DNA of 64,000 nt from Enterococcus_C asini_A (GCF_031928785.1 NZ_JARQAL010000004.1); one strand, 5' to 3'. Numbered from the stretch's first letter, positions 32,198 to 41,313 are shown. Made by a program: numbers and translations. Notes: generated from the letters alone by a model not told the origin.

Positions 32198-32563
32198 GTG
32201 AAACGAGGAGAAATTTATTTCGCCGATCTTTCACCGGTAATCGGCTCAGAACAAGGAGGGGTACGCCCGGTCTTAGTGATTCAAAACGACCGGGGCAATC
32301 ATTTTAGCCCTACTGTGATTATTGCTGCGATTACCGCGAAGATGGCTAAACCAAAATTGCCAACTCATGTAGGCATCAAAGCTTCAAAAATGGGCATTTC
32401 CCGAGATTCTGTGATTTTGCTAGAGCAAATTCGGACCATTGACAAAAGTCGTCTAAAAGAAAAAGTCTGTCAGCTCAATGAAAAGAAAATGCGAGAAGTA
32501 GATAAAGCATTAAAGATCAGCATTGGCGTAGTAAACCTCGCCGAAACCATAGAAGTCGGATAG
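32198..32563 (+). CDS. mazF: MazF/PemK-type endoribonuclease toxin, without adjacent antitoxin
   Basis: The 121-residue product starts at GTG 32198 behind GGAAGGAGAAAAAG; the frame continues back into alr but lacks another site. The MazF fold is clear from VKRGEIYFADLSPVIGSEQGGVRPVLVIQND, the AAITAK strand, and LLEQIRTIDKSRL. Family members cut mRNA at short sequences. In Bacillus a mazE-type antitoxin gene lies between alr and mazF; here only 13 nt separate them and no antitoxin frame is visible within or after. A terminator follows at once. The toxin may be unopposed, weak, or matched by a distant antitoxin. Confidence 0.9.
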   Translation: MKRGEIYFADLSPVIGSEQGGVRPVLVIQNDRGNHFSPTVIIAAITAKMAKPKLPTHVGIKASKMGISRDSVILLEQIRTIDKSRLKEKVCQLNEKKMREVDKALKISIGVVNLAETIEVG

Positions 32564-32580
32564 AAATTGAATACATAACG

Positions 32581-32618
32581 AAACCCCAGCTAGTTGCTAA
32601 AAACTAGCTGGGGGTTTT
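32581..32618 (+). terminator. Terminator after mazF
   Basis: AAACCCCAGCTAGTT pairs with AACTAGCTGGGGGTTTT around a short loop. It is a strong stem and ends the acpS-alr-mazF transcript. Confidence 0.9.
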
Positions 32619-32767
32619 AGGCTGTATCGACTTTAGTAGCTTTGATTGGAGGAATTTGGGTGTACAAGCAACAAAGAAAATCTTCCAAAAGAATCGGTTC
32701 TAAAAAATGATGAAAGCACAAATCGCAAACAAACTGATTGACGTAAAGGAAAATATCTTGTAGGATA

Positions 32768-32794
32768 GCCAATGTGAACATCGTTCATATTGGC
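32768..32794 (+). promoter_or_regulatory. 27-bp palindromic operator before the TetR gene
   Basis: The half-sites GCCAATGTGAAC and GTTCATATTGGC form an interrupted palindrome around ATC, with a single mismatched position in the arms. It ends 20 nt before the regulator start codon, consistent with autoregulation by the encoded TetR protein. Confidence 0.65.
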
Positions 32795-32814
32795 TTATTT
32801 AAGGAGGCGGTAAA

Positions 32815-33369
32815 GTGAATATCCCGGTTAGTTCTAAAGAAGACTTGATCAATGACTGTAAAAAAATCGTGAAGACACAAGGCATTAGTGGTGTAAGTAT
32901 CCGTTCTTTGGCAAAGGAAGCAGGAATTTCCACAGGGGCTGTTTACAATTACTTTCCTTCCAAAAATCAGCTGTTGGCGGAAACGATTGGCAGTATTTGG
33001 GCAGAAATTTTTCACTTCTCCAATAAGAATCTGACTTTTACCAGTTTTACGGCCTGTTTAGAGGCTTTGTTTGAAAGTATTGAAGAAGGCAAAAAAATGT
33101 ATCCTCACTTTTTTACCGAGCATGCTTTGGTCATGTCGTTGGAAAACGAACAAATGGGTAAAAAGTTGATGGCAAATTACTGGGATCATATTAAAGAGAG
33201 CATGCTAGTTACTTTGCAGAATGATTCTGCTATCCGCAAAGGCGTTTTCGGCGAGGAATTGACTCCAGAAGAATTTGTAGAATATTGTTTTGAACTGTTT
33301 TTATCGGTAATGGTGAGTGAAAAGCGGTCAGAAAGTTTATTAAAATTTGTGGAAAACGCGTTGTATTAA
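32815..33369 (+). CDS. TetR-family transcriptional regulator
   Basis: The 184-residue protein starts with GTG 32815 behind AAGGAGGCGGTAA. The N-terminal helix-turn-helix is VSIRSLAKEAGISTGAVYNYFPSKNQLL (about residues 25-52), typical of TetR. The C-terminal ligand-binding part has no recognisable subfamily signature. It lies directly before a three-gene membrane-protein operon that it probably represses. Confidence 0.88.
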   Translation: MNIPVSSKEDLINDCKKIVKTQGISGVSIRSLAKEAGISTGAVYNYFPSKNQLLAETIGSIWAEIFHFSNKNLTFTSFTACLEALFESIEEGKKMYPHFFTEHALVMSLENEQMGKKLMANYWDHIKESMLVTLQNDSAIRKGVFGEELTPEEFVEYCFELFLSVMVSEKRSESLLKFVENALY

Positions 33370-33412
33370 TTTTTTAGACTAATATGAACGCGGTTCAAGT
33401 TGGAGGTGCATA

Positions 33413-33841
33413 ATGGTTAACCAGAAAACACTCCTCCTATTTGCCGGCATTGTCTGGTTAGTAGCAGGGGGAAATGTCTTGAAAATTGGTCTCGAAGCTT
33501 ATTAAAATCAGCTGAGTTGAGTGAGTTTACTCCTTAGTATCCTAGTGTTTTTCCTATTTTGGCTGCTGGTTTTTGGACCGTTGACTCAAAAACATCAAGC
33601 ACGAATACTGGGCTATGGAGAAAAACAGTATTTTTGGCATTTTTTTGATGGAAAAGCCTTTGTGATTATGGCGGTAATGATCACTGGTGGAATAAGTATT
33701 CGCCGGTGGCACTTGTTGCCGGCCTCTTTTATCGCCTTTTTTTATACCGGGTTAGGGGCGGCTTTGTCTTTAGCGGGCTTGTTGTTTTTACAAAAATATT
33801 TTAAAGAAAGAAGGAAAACAAATGAAAAAAGTCATGAATAG
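33413..33841 (+). pseudogene. Small membrane protein gene interrupted by two in-frame stop codons
   Basis: A frame opens at ATG 33413 behind TTGGAGGTGCATA and reads MVNQKTLLLFAGIVWLVAGG to TAA at 33503-33505. In the same frame, after four codons (NQLS) and a TGA at 33518-33520, it reopens (SLLLSILVFFLFWLLVFGP) and continues to 33841. Together the parts look like a single protein of about 140 residues with four transmembrane helices, as found in front of DUF2871 genes. No frameshift is needed, only two stop codons. Either the gene is inactivated or the downstream part is made from GTG 33521, which has no good ribosome site. Sequencing error is an alternative. Confidence 0.6.
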
Positions 33842-34241
33842 TGCTGTGCTTTATTTTATTTTAGCCATGGTAGCAGGAATTTTCTATCGAGAGTTTACGA
33901 AAATGTATGATTTCTCCGGCCAAACTTCTCTAGGGGTTCTGCACACCCACCTATTAATTTTAGGAACCGGGGTCTTGCTGTTGTTAGCTTTTGTTTTTAA
34001 AAAGGAACGGCCCCAAAACTTCAATAAACTGTTTTTGATATACAACATTTCTTTACTGGTAATGATTTTTACCATGCTTATTCGAGGCATTGTCACTGTG
34101 AAAGATGTGGCTTTAGGAAATGCGTTGAATGCGTCCTTGTCAGGGGTAGCGGGACTTTCTCATGGTGGAGTAGCAATTTGTTTGTTGTTATTTTTACTTG
34201 GAATTAAGAAAAAATATTTGAAAGAAATCGAGGAAAACTAA
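33822..34241 (+). CDS. DUF2871 membrane protein
   Basis: The 139-residue protein has four transmembrane helices and the conserved histidine segments FSGQTSLGVLHTHLLILG and SGVAGLSHGGVAIC, matching DUF2871. Function is unknown; the pair of histidines within membrane segments would suit heme or metal binding. It overlaps the end of the interrupted gene by 20 nt and abuts the next gene with no gap. Confidence 0.8.
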   Translation: MKKVMNSAVLYFILAMVAGIFYREFTKMYDFSGQTSLGVLHTHLLILGTGVLLLLAFVFKKERPQNFNKLFLIYNISLLVMIFTMLIRGIVTVKDVALGNALNASLSGVAGLSHGGVAICLLLFLLGIKKKYLKEIEEN

Positions 34242-34616
34242 ATGTCATCATTGTTATTATTTGCGATTATTTCTATGGTACTGGCCTTGACTTGTTATAC
34301 CGTTGGGGTCTTTGCGGAGCGGAAAAAGGGGATTTTGTTGCCTTGGCACGCTGTCATCTTTTGGCTGGGTTTTCTTTTTGATAGCACGGGTACCAGTATT
34401 ATGAGCCGTATCTCAGGTGGGCAATTTGCCTTCAATCTCCATGGCGTTACAGGGTTGATTGCCTTACTATTGATGGCCTTTCATGCGCTGTGGGCCACAG
34501 TCATTTTGATTAAAAAGAAGCGTCATTCCCAAGAAAACTTTCATAAATTTAGTATTTTGGTTTGGTCCATTTGGCTGATTCCTTTTGTGATTGGTATTTT
34601 TATAGGAATGAGTTAA
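34242..34616 (+). CDS. TIGR03987/HsmA-like membrane protein
   Basis: The 124-residue protein has four transmembrane helices. It shows FWLGFLFDSTGTSIMSRISGG and FNLHGVTGLIALLLMAFHALWATV, with conserved Asp and His residues in the membrane, as in the TIGR03987 family. It starts directly after the DUF2871 stop codon, so the two are co-translated. Function is unknown. Confidence 0.78.
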   Translation: MSSLLLFAIISMVLALTCYTVGVFAERKKGILLPWHAVIFWLGFLFDSTGTSIMSRISGGQFAFNLHGVTGLIALLLMAFHALWATVILIKKKRHSQENFHKFSILVWSIWLIPFVIGIFIGMS

Positions 34617-34630
34617 AAAGACATCGAAAA

Positions 34631-34692
34631 AATCGGCCACAAGTCTTTTCAATTGAAAGGTATTTTTGGCCGGTTCTTTTTTACTAACTAGC
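34631..34692 (+). terminator. Terminator after the DUF2871 operon
   Basis: AATCGGCCA (34631-34639) pairs with TGGCCGGTT (34677-34685), with a further CTTTTCAATTGAAAG hairpin inside the loop, followed by CTTTTTT. Confidence 0.75.
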
Positions 34693-34874
34693 CAGAAATT
34701 TTTTCTTGTAATCGGCGTAGACAATGGAGTTATCTCCAGAAAATATTCTTGACCTTTTAATCGGTTTCAGCTAATTTTAAAATAGGGAGTGTTACAGATA
34801 GAAGTTGCAGAATAATGGGGGAAAATACATCAGGTGACCAGAGTAGGAGTTGAAATCACAAGGGGAGTGATCCT

Positions 34875-36470
34875 ATGCGTGCACTATTGAGTAAAACGAT
34901 TCAAAGGCGTTTACATTTAATCGAATGTCTGGCCCATTTGAATACTTGGGTGGCGGTAGATCAGCTGGTACAGTTGTTGGATTGTACAGACAAGACATTG
35001 ATGAAGGATTTGGAAATCATCAATGAAGAATGGGAAGAGTATGTCCAAATTGATTTTTCTAAGCGGAAAGGTTTGATGATTCGGGGAGGTCAAACCAATA
35101 AAATTAAAAATGTTTACCAACAAGTATTGAAAGAATCTACGGAGTTTCAATTTATTGAGCGGATTTTTTTCGAGCCCACGCAAGATGCAGATTATTGGAT
35201 AAAAGAATTGTATGTAAGTGAGACTTCCTTTTATCGCATGATTCGCCAGTTGACGAAGGCTTTGGCGCGCCACGGGTTGACCTTGCAACGAAAACCCTTT
35301 TGCTTAGTAGCCGAAGATGAGCGTTGGGTACGTTTGTTTTATGAAAGCTATTTTGAAGAAGCCTATGGTGGAGCTGAGTGGCCTTTTGAGACAGATGAGC
35401 AAGAAATGTTTTGTTTTCTTCTGCGGACTTCCACGGATTTTGATGTACTGTTGGACAATCGGCAAATTTTGCAACACGCTTATTTGTTTATGGTAACTTG
35501 TATTCGGGCAACTCAAGGCTTTTTATTAAGCGAGGAGATTTACGAAGAACCAGAAGATATCATCGAACAGCTAATTACGATTTCTGGAAAATATGTTCGG
35601 CAATTATTGGCAAATACTAGCTATCAACTGGTGAATGGCTGGGTGCGGGAAGTCAGCCACGGAGTTTTTTATGAGTTTTACAACTGGGCCAATCCCCAAC
35701 AAGAGATACGGATCAAACTAGCCATTGATCGGTTTTTAGACAAATTGGAGCGGGCGGTGGAGTTTCCATTGCCTTCAGAAGATCGCAAAAAAATCGGTCA
35801 GCGGATGATGCACTGGTATTTGACCTATACGATTTATCCTTATGATCGTGTTATTTTACGCCATGAAAATAAAGTACCTGCTCGGGAAATCCGCACTTTG
35901 TATCCTATCTTTTCCAAATTAGTCACTGTGAATTTGCAAGAAATTGAAAAGGAATGTAATTTTCCTTGGGTGGAAACGAGAGAAGCGGATATTTTATGTA
36001 CATTAGTCGCTGAGTGGCAGGACTTGCCTTTGCGTTTGGAAGCATTGCGCCAACAGGTTAACTTATTAGTGGTCAGTGATCGCGGGGCCAAACATGGCAA
36101 GATGCTAAAAGATTTAATTAAAAGTCAATTGTTTGATAAAGTTAGTGTGGATGTTTACCTAGGCCTTGTGTTATTTACCCATAAGGAAGACTTGGAACAA
36201 TTCCACAAATATGATATTGTTTTAGCCAACAATCCCATTGAAAATTACCAAGATGAGAACTTGTTACTGATTGATAATTTTATCTCTCAAGCAGATTGGG
36301 GCCGGCTAAATAGTATGATTATCCGGATTCAGCGGCGACGTTCTCGGGAATATTTAAAGCAAGTGGACGAAAAATCTTTATTATCAGGAAAAGAAGTCTA
36401 TCCTCAAGCAAGCAAAAGAATTTCAAATTTTCTTTTTGAAGAAGAAGCAGACAGTTTTTACGAGCTGTAG
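34875..36470 (+). CDS. Mga/AtxA-like PRD-containing transcriptional regulator
   Basis: The 531-residue protein has an N-terminal HTH region (about 10-65; LIECLAHLNTWVAVDQLVQLL and CTDKTLMKDLEIINEE) and a second, Mga-type HTH (about 105-160; VSETSFYRMIRQLTKALARHGL). A PRD-like helical middle follows, and a C-terminal domain resembling PTS EIIB (VNLLVVSDRGAKHGKMLKDLI). This is the architecture of Mga and AtxA, whose activity in other species is modulated by PTS phosphorylation. It stands alone except for the small gene after it. Target genes cannot be inferred from position. Confidence 0.82.
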   Translation: MRALLSKTIQRRLHLIECLAHLNTWVAVDQLVQLLDCTDKTLMKDLEIINEEWEEYVQIDFSKRKGLMIRGGQTNKIKNVYQQVLKESTEFQFIERIFFEPTQDADYWIKELYVSETSFYRMIRQLTKALARHGLTLQRKPFCLVAEDERWVRLFYESYFEEAYGGAEWPFETDEQEMFCFLLRTSTDFDVLLDNRQILQHAYLFMVTCIRATQGFLLSEEIYEEPEDIIEQLITISGKYVRQLLANTSYQLVNGWVREVSHGVFYEFYNWANPQQEIRIKLAIDRFLDKLERAVEFPLPSEDRKKIGQRMMHWYLTYTIYPYDRVILRHENKVPAREIRTLYPIFSKLVTVNLQEIEKECNFPWVETREADILCTLVAEWQDLPLRLEALRQQVNLLVVSDRGAKHGKMLKDLIKSQLFDKVSVDVYLGLVLFTHKEDLEQFHKYDIVLANNPIENYQDENLLLIDNFISQADWGRLNSMIIRIQRRRSREYLKQVDEKSLLSGKEVYPQASKRISNFLFEEEADSFYEL

Positions 36471-36483
36471 AAAGAAGGAAAAC

Positions 36484-36798
36484 ATGAGTCAAGGTCAATG
36501 GCAAGTCATTAAAGAAAATTTTGGCGAAAAGGAATTTATCGAAGGCAATTACTATCGTTTGCGCCAAAAAGAAGCCGGGCAATACGAACTGTCCATTCTT
36601 AAAGGCGGTGTTTGCGGAGAGGCGATCTATCATCCGCGGATTATTTTAAAAGAAGAAGGGAATGTCCTAACGCCGATTAGCCTTTATGATAATTACGAAA
36701 CGCCGGTGATTTCTTTAAGCTATGAAGAGGATCCTGAGCGCTTAACCGATGCTTTGCAAAATTTGATGCAGCAGTTTATCAGTGTGAAAGAATTATAA
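36484..36798 (+). CDS. Small protein of unknown function (104 aa)
   Basis: It starts at ATG 36484 behind GAAAGAAGGAAAAC, 13 nt after the Mga-like gene; an ATG at 36436 overlaps that gene and lacks a site. The product is soluble and acidic, with no membrane segment and no family I recognise (EFIEGNYYRLRQKEAGQYEL, then HPRIILKEEGNVLTPISLYD). Alternating hydrophobic residues in the first two thirds suggest a beta-rich fold, and the last 25 residues a helix. The tight spacing suggests co-transcription with the regulator. Confidence 0.65.
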   Translation: MSQGQWQVIKENFGEKEFIEGNYYRLRQKEAGQYELSILKGGVCGEAIYHPRIILKEEGNVLTPISLYDNYETPVISLSYEEDPERLTDALQNLMQQFISVKEL

Positions 36799-36846
36799 AA
36801 AAGAGTACAAGATTCGCCTGACTGGGCGGCTCTTGTACTCTTTTTT
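36797..36846. terminator. Bidirectional terminator
   Basis: AAAAAAGAGTACAAGA pairs with TCTTGTACTCTTTTTT, with an inner CGCC/GGCG stem. It serves the small protein gene and the convergent DUF1801 gene. Confidence 0.9.
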
Positions 36847-36850
36847 GCAG

Positions 36851-37216
36851 TTAGCGCCAAAACTTATCGTAACCGGCTTTGTCTTGAATATTAAAGGCAA
36901 TCACTTCATGCAATAAATCCCAGTCAACCGGTTTATTCCAAGGAATGCGAAAAATCTTGTTACTAGGATTGTAGCCAGCTGTTTCGAAAGCCTCTTTAAA
37001 TTTTTCCATCCCCGCAGTCTCTGGTGCGACTGACAGGTGTTTTTTGGCACTACTAAAGCCGATGATAAAAGTACCGTGATCGGTATACATCGGTTGGTTC
37101 CAAGCGACTCTGCGTTTTAAAGTGGGAAACTGCTCTTCCACCCAACTAAAGATTTCTTGAAAACGAGGAATTTGTTCTTCAGGTAGGGTAGCTAAATAAT
37201 CTTCAAAGGTTTCCAT
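36851..37216 (-). CDS. DUF1801/YdhG-like iron-chaperone family protein
   Basis: The 121-residue protein starts at ATG 37216, 7 nt after GGAGG; ATG 37219 is the alternative. Longer in-frame starts up to 37417 are not supported. The YdhG/DUF1801 pattern is visible in ETFEDYLATLPEEQIPRFQEIF, VAWNQPMYTDHGTFIIGFSSAKKHLSVAPE, and the closing KIFRIPWNKPVDWDLL. Relatives are frataxin-like folds and are proposed iron chaperones. It is transcribed alone. Confidence 0.82.
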   Translation of the reverse strand: METFEDYLATLPEEQIPRFQEIFSWVEEQFPTLKRRVAWNQPMYTDHGTFIIGFSSAKKHLSVAPETAGMEKFKEAFETAGYNPSNKIFRIPWNKPVDWDLLHEVIAFNIQDKAGYDKFWR

Positions 37217-37545
37217 CATTACGCCTCCTTTTTTCCTAGCATAACAAATCATGGAAATGAGAGCGATTTGTTTGCTTTTAAGAAGACCGGCCATCCGTAA
37301 AAAGCGTGAGCGAATCATTATCTTTCTGCTATCTTCCATGCTAAATTTAAAGTAAATATTAAGCTGGGAAGTCTCTAAATTTTTTGAAAGAGTTTCCAAT
37401 TTTGACAGATTTTTCAATTTGTCCGAATCTAACGCAGGTGCTCGGCTTTTTGATAGTAGCGGCTTTTGTTTCGTGCTAGAGTTACATGATGAAAGAATCG
37501 CTCGCTTCAGGTGAGCATTGCCATTATAAATAAAGGATGAGAACG
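37217..37545. other. Divergent intergenic region, no gene seen
   Basis: The stretch between the divergent DUF1801 and YhgE genes has no credible coding frame. TTGACA at about 37401 is not followed by a good -10 box. A TG-extended TAGAGT at about 37476 is a weak candidate -10 for the YhgE gene. No repeats or hairpins of note were found. Confidence 0.4.
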
Positions 37546-40251
37546 ATGAAAAAAATCAAGCATGTTTTTGAACTGTATAAATTAGACTGGAAACGCATCG
37601 CCAAAAGTCCCGTGGCGGTCTTCTTGATTGTGGCACTGATGATTTTGCCTTCCTTATATGCTTGGTTTAATATCAAAGCTTTGTGGGATCCTTACGGCAA
37701 TACAGGAGAATTGCCTATTGCGGTTTACAGCAATGATGTCGGGGCTAGTTTCCAAGACAAAGAACTAAATATTGGCGATCAAGTGCTGGATACTTTAAAA
37801 GATAATAAACAGCTAGGCTGGCGGTTTGTGGATTCGAAAAAGGATCTAGTTACAGGTGTCCGTTCTGGGAAGTATTATGCGGGGATTTATTTACCAAAGA
37901 ACTTTTCGGATGACTTGTTAAGCTTTATGTCTGGAACGATTCAAAAGCCGAAAATCGAATATTACATCAATGAAAAAATCAATGCCATTGCGCCAAAGAT
38001 TACAGACAAGGGTGCCAGCAGCCTTCAAGAACAGATTACCGAAAATTTCATTAAAACTGCTAGTTCCACAGTCATCAAAGTGATGAATGAAGTGGGCTAT
38101 AACATTGATAGTAATCTGGTGAGTATTAACAAAGTCAAAAATTTGATTTTAACCACCGATGAAAATGCGGCAGAAATCGAAGGCTATGCCAATCAAATTC
38201 TGGAATTAAATGACAAAATGCCAGAAATCAAAGAAAAACTGAAAAAAGCGGAAAGCTTCAGTGCCTATTTGCCAGAAGTGGACGCCATGGGGCAAAAAGT
38301 GATTGCCTTAAATGACAAGATGCCGGAATTGGAAAAACAAGCCAAAATCATCTTAACCTTGCAAGAAAAGATTCCTGAAATTCAAAGTGCCGGCGCTCAG
38401 TTGGCCGAAGTGGATAGTGATTTTGAACAAATTGAAAAGACCATGAACGAAGGAATTTCAGAAGCCAAACAAGGCTTGGAAATCATCGCTGCGGTGCAAA
38501 AGATTTTGCCGGATGTAGAGAGTATGGGAGCTAATGCCAAAGAGTTTGCCGCTCAAATGCAAGCCGCCGCAGAGCAATTGGAAACCACATTGCCGGCAAT
38601 TACCACCACAGTTAAAACGGTCATCAATGACTTAACTACGATTAATGAATTTGTCTCTTCGGCGGCTTCAGAAGTAAGCACGGCACTAGAAGACAATCAA
38701 TTAACCGATGAAGAAAAAGCGTCATTAGGTGCTACTTTAACGGGAATTGCTGACCGTCTCGGGGAAAAAGCTACCAATGTAGGAAACTTGCAAAACTTCA
38801 TTCAAGACTTGCCCAACTATGACACGGATACGAATTTGCAAAATATTGTCAGCCAATTGGAAAATGTAAAAGTTTTGATTCAAGGGTTGCAAACTCGGGT
38901 GAATAACTTAAATGCAGCTATTCAAGCAGGAGATATTAGTGGTGCCACTACAGCATTAGGGGCCGTGGAAGATTTTGCTAACCAAATCAATGCTGCTCTT
39001 AGCGCGATTAATGTAGACGATATTGCCACAGACATCACCAAAGGCTTAGAACTAGCCATCACTACCATGAAAGATGCCCAAAGTGCCATTGGCAAAGCCC
39101 AAGCCATTGATTTTACCAGCTTGCTGAATAATACTTCTAAAACGGTAGCCAATGCGGTGAGCTTATTAGAAAAATACCAACAACAAATGCCAGCGATTAA
39201 ACAAGAAGTTCATGATGCCAATCTTTTATTAAACGGTCACATGAATGAAATTGTTGAAGGCATTAACAAAGGGGCGGACTTGTACAATAACGACTTGCCT
39301 GAGTTAAAGAATAAATTAGCCTTAGCCAGTGATTTCTTACAAAACGACTGGCCGGGGATTGAAAAAGAAATCAGTCAAACCATGGATATGGTAGACGAAA
39401 AAATGCCTCAATTAGAAGCTGGTTTGTCCATGGCCGCAGATTTGATTCAAAATGATTGGCCCCTTTTAAAAGACGGGATCCATAAAGCAGCAGAAGCCAT
39501 TCGCAAAGGTGAAGGTGAAGTCGACCTTGGGGAAATCATCAAACTTTTAAAAGCTGATGCCAATGCAGAAAGTGATTTCTTTACCAATCCAGTGGAATTA
39601 GACACCACTCAAATGTACCCCATTGAAAATAATGGCTCTGCCAGCACGCCATTTTACACGGCGCTTTGTCTCTGGGTAGGGGCTTTGTTATTGTCCAGTG
39701 TGGCTAGCACGGAGTATTTCTTAGAAGGAAAAGACAAAGAAAAATATAGCAAGCGAGAAACTTTTGTGGCGCGGATGCTGACTTTCTTGACCATGGCAGT
39801 CGCTCAATCTCTAGTAGTTTCTCTAGGAAATTACTTCTTACTCGGTGTGGATGTGCGTGAACCGGTTTACGCGGTGCTCTTTGCTTTAATCGTGGGCCTA
39901 GCCTTTATGATGATTGTCTATGTCCTAGCTGCCTTATTTGGCAATATCGGGAAAGGAATCGCCATTATCATCTTGGTGCTGTCCATTTCCGGTGGCGGGG
40001 GGAACTATCCGATTCAAGTTTCTGGCAAGTTCTTCCAAGCCATTAATCCGCTGTTGCCTTTTACCCATGCGGTGGATTTATTGCGAGAGTCTGCTGGGGG
40101 TATTTATTGGCCTAACGCTTGGCCGAATATTTTGATTATGATTGCCCTGTTTGTTGGCTTTGGGGTAATTGGCGTCTTGGTATTTCCAAAAGTCGAAGTC
40201 TTGACGAAACGTTTGGACAAAGTTTCCAAAGAGAGTCATTTCTTCCATTAA
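37546..40251 (+). CDS. YhgE/Pip-family membrane protein
   Basis: I start it at ATG 37546, 8 nt after AAAGGA; ATG 37537 touches that site. The 901-residue protein has one N-terminal helix (about 18-38; VAVFLIVALMILPSLYAWFN) and five or six C-terminal helices (about residues 700-890) with FTHAVDLLRESAGGIYW. Between them is a long extracellular domain of about 650 residues rich in coiled coil, with internal repeats such as ELNDKMPEIKEKLKKAE and ALNDKMPELEKQAK. This matches the YhgE/Pip (phage infection protein) family, related to type VII secretion EsaA proteins. In lactococci Pip is needed for phage adsorption. It is normally one of the larger surface-exposed membrane proteins. Confidence 0.88.
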   Translation: MKKIKHVFELYKLDWKRIAKSPVAVFLIVALMILPSLYAWFNIKALWDPYGNTGELPIAVYSNDVGASFQDKELNIGDQVLDTLKDNKQLGWRFVDSKKDLVTGVRSGKYYAGIYLPKNFSDDLLSFMSGTIQKPKIEYYINEKINAIAPKITDKGASSLQEQITENFIKTASSTVIKVMNEVGYNIDSNLVSINKVKNLILTTDENAAEIEGYANQILELNDKMPEIKEKLKKAESFSAYLPEVDAMGQKVIALNDKMPELEKQAKIILTLQEKIPEIQSAGAQLAEVDSDFEQIEKTMNEGISEAKQGLEIIAAVQKILPDVESMGANAKEFAAQMQAAAEQLETTLPAITTTVKTVINDLTTINEFVSSAASEVSTALEDNQLTDEEKASLGATLTGIADRLGEKATNVGNLQNFIQDLPNYDTDTNLQNIVSQLENVKVLIQGLQTRVNNLNAAIQAGDISGATTALGAVEDFANQINAALSAINVDDIATDITKGLELAITTMKDAQSAIGKAQAIDFTSLLNNTSKTVANAVSLLEKYQQQMPAIKQEVHDANLLLNGHMNEIVEGINKGADLYNNDLPELKNKLALASDFLQNDWPGIEKEISQTMDMVDEKMPQLEAGLSMAADLIQNDWPLLKDGIHKAAEAIRKGEGEVDLGEIIKLLKADANAESDFFTNPVELDTTQMYPIENNGSASTPFYTALCLWVGALLLSSVASTEYFLEGKDKEKYSKRETFVARMLTFLTMAVAQSLVVSLGNYFLLGVDVREPVYAVLFALIVGLAFMMIVYVLAALFGNIGKGIAIIILVLSISGGGGNYPIQVSGKFFQAINPLLPFTHAVDLLRESAGGIYWPNAWPNILIMIALFVGFGVIGVLVFPKVEVLTKRLDKVSKESHFFH

Positions 40252-40265
40252 TTCTTTGCAAAATT

Positions 40266-40297
40266 GCGCTTTCCCAAATAGGGGGAGGCGCTTTTTT
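40266..40297 (+). terminator. Terminator after the YhgE gene
   Basis: GCGCTTTCCC and GGGGGAGGCGC pair imperfectly around AAATA and are followed by TTTTTTATT. Confidence 0.7.
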
Positions 40298-40349
40298 ATT
40301 AGAAATCTGCTAGGATAAAAAGTGAGTACTACGTAAAGGAGGGTATCAA

Positions 40350-41180
40350 ATGACTAAGCCGATTATTCGTTTAATTCTCAGCGACATTGACGGTACGCTA
40401 TTAAATACAAATCATGAAGTAACCCCAGAATTGAAAGGGGTTATGGCTGAAGTGTGCGCCCAAGAAATTCCCTTTGTCTTAACATCGGCCAGATCACCTT
40501 TGGGCATGACGAAAATTCAGGAGGAATTGGGGTTAAAAACACCCTTGGCAGCCTATAATGGGGCCTATATTAGTGATTACCAAGCAAAAAAGCCTTTTTT
40601 TAGTTTGCCAGTAGATTTGGTGGAAGCAAAGAAAGTGATTTTACGGGCATTTCATAGTTATCCTCACGTGGCAATTAATATTTATGCTGGGGAAAAATGG
40701 GTGGTACCAAAGCGAAATCAATGGGTTATTGCAGAAGAAAAAATCACAGGCATGAAAGCTGAAGAAGTGGAGTTGAATCGCTTTTTAGCTCAAGAGCCAG
40801 AGATTCATAAAGTATTGTTTATTGCGACAAACGAGGAAATCGCCACGTTAGAAAACTCTTTAAGTAAGATTGTTTTATTGGAGTCTAGCAGTTATCGTTC
40901 CAAGGAAAACTATTTAGAATTCACCCATAAAAAAATCTCCAAAGCTTTGGCATTGGAAAAATTGGCAGAATACTATCAAGTGCCTCTCTCCAATACAATG
41001 GCCATTGGAGATCATGACAATGATGCCGGAATGATTGGTGCTGCCGGTATGGGGATTGCCATGGCTAATGGCTCAGTAGCGGCTCGTAATAAAGCGGATT
41101 TTATTACAGCGGACAATAATCATAATGGAGTGGCAATTGTCTTGAAACAATTGGTGAGTTTGGCTAAAAGAGAGGACTAG
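40350..41180 (+). CDS. Cof-type HAD-IIB phosphatase
   Basis: The 276-residue protein has HAD motif I in LILSDIDGTLLNTNHEVTPE, motif II VLTSARSPLG, a motif III lysine around KISKALALEKLAE, and motif IV AIGDHDNDAGMIGAAGMGIAM. The C2B cap sits between motifs II and III. Members dephosphorylate sugar phosphates, flavin nucleotides or pyridoxal phosphate; the substrate cannot be assigned. It has AAAGGAGGGTATCAA before the ATG and its own terminator. Confidence 0.88.
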   Translation: MTKPIIRLILSDIDGTLLNTNHEVTPELKGVMAEVCAQEIPFVLTSARSPLGMTKIQEELGLKTPLAAYNGAYISDYQAKKPFFSLPVDLVEAKKVILRAFHSYPHVAINIYAGEKWVVPKRNQWVIAEEKITGMKAEEVELNRFLAQEPEIHKVLFIATNEEIATLENSLSKIVLLESSSYRSKENYLEFTHKKISKALALEKLAEYYQVPLSNTMAIGDHDNDAGMIGAAGMGIAMANGSVAARNKADFITADNNHNGVAIVLKQLVSLAKRED

Positions 41181-41269
41181 CACTGTAGTAAAAATGGGGG
41201 AAACAAATCGGATAGTAATTGACTAAAACCAAAGGATCTACAAATAGCAACAGGTTTCTCATACAAATT

Positions 41270-41313
41270 AAAAAGAGCGAAAGAAGGCATCACAGTCCTC
41301 TCTCGCTCTTTTG
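41270..41313. terminator. Terminator between the Cof-type gene and the osmoprotectant operon
   Basis: AAAAAGAGCGA and TCGCTCTTTT pair, extended by AGA/TCT, with A and T runs outside. It lies between convergent genes and can serve both. Confidence 0.75.

Noticed and set aside
36851..37417. 188-residue form of the DUF1801 protein
   Set aside because: The N-terminal 67 residues are unlike the family, and the ribosome site serves the ATG at 37216.
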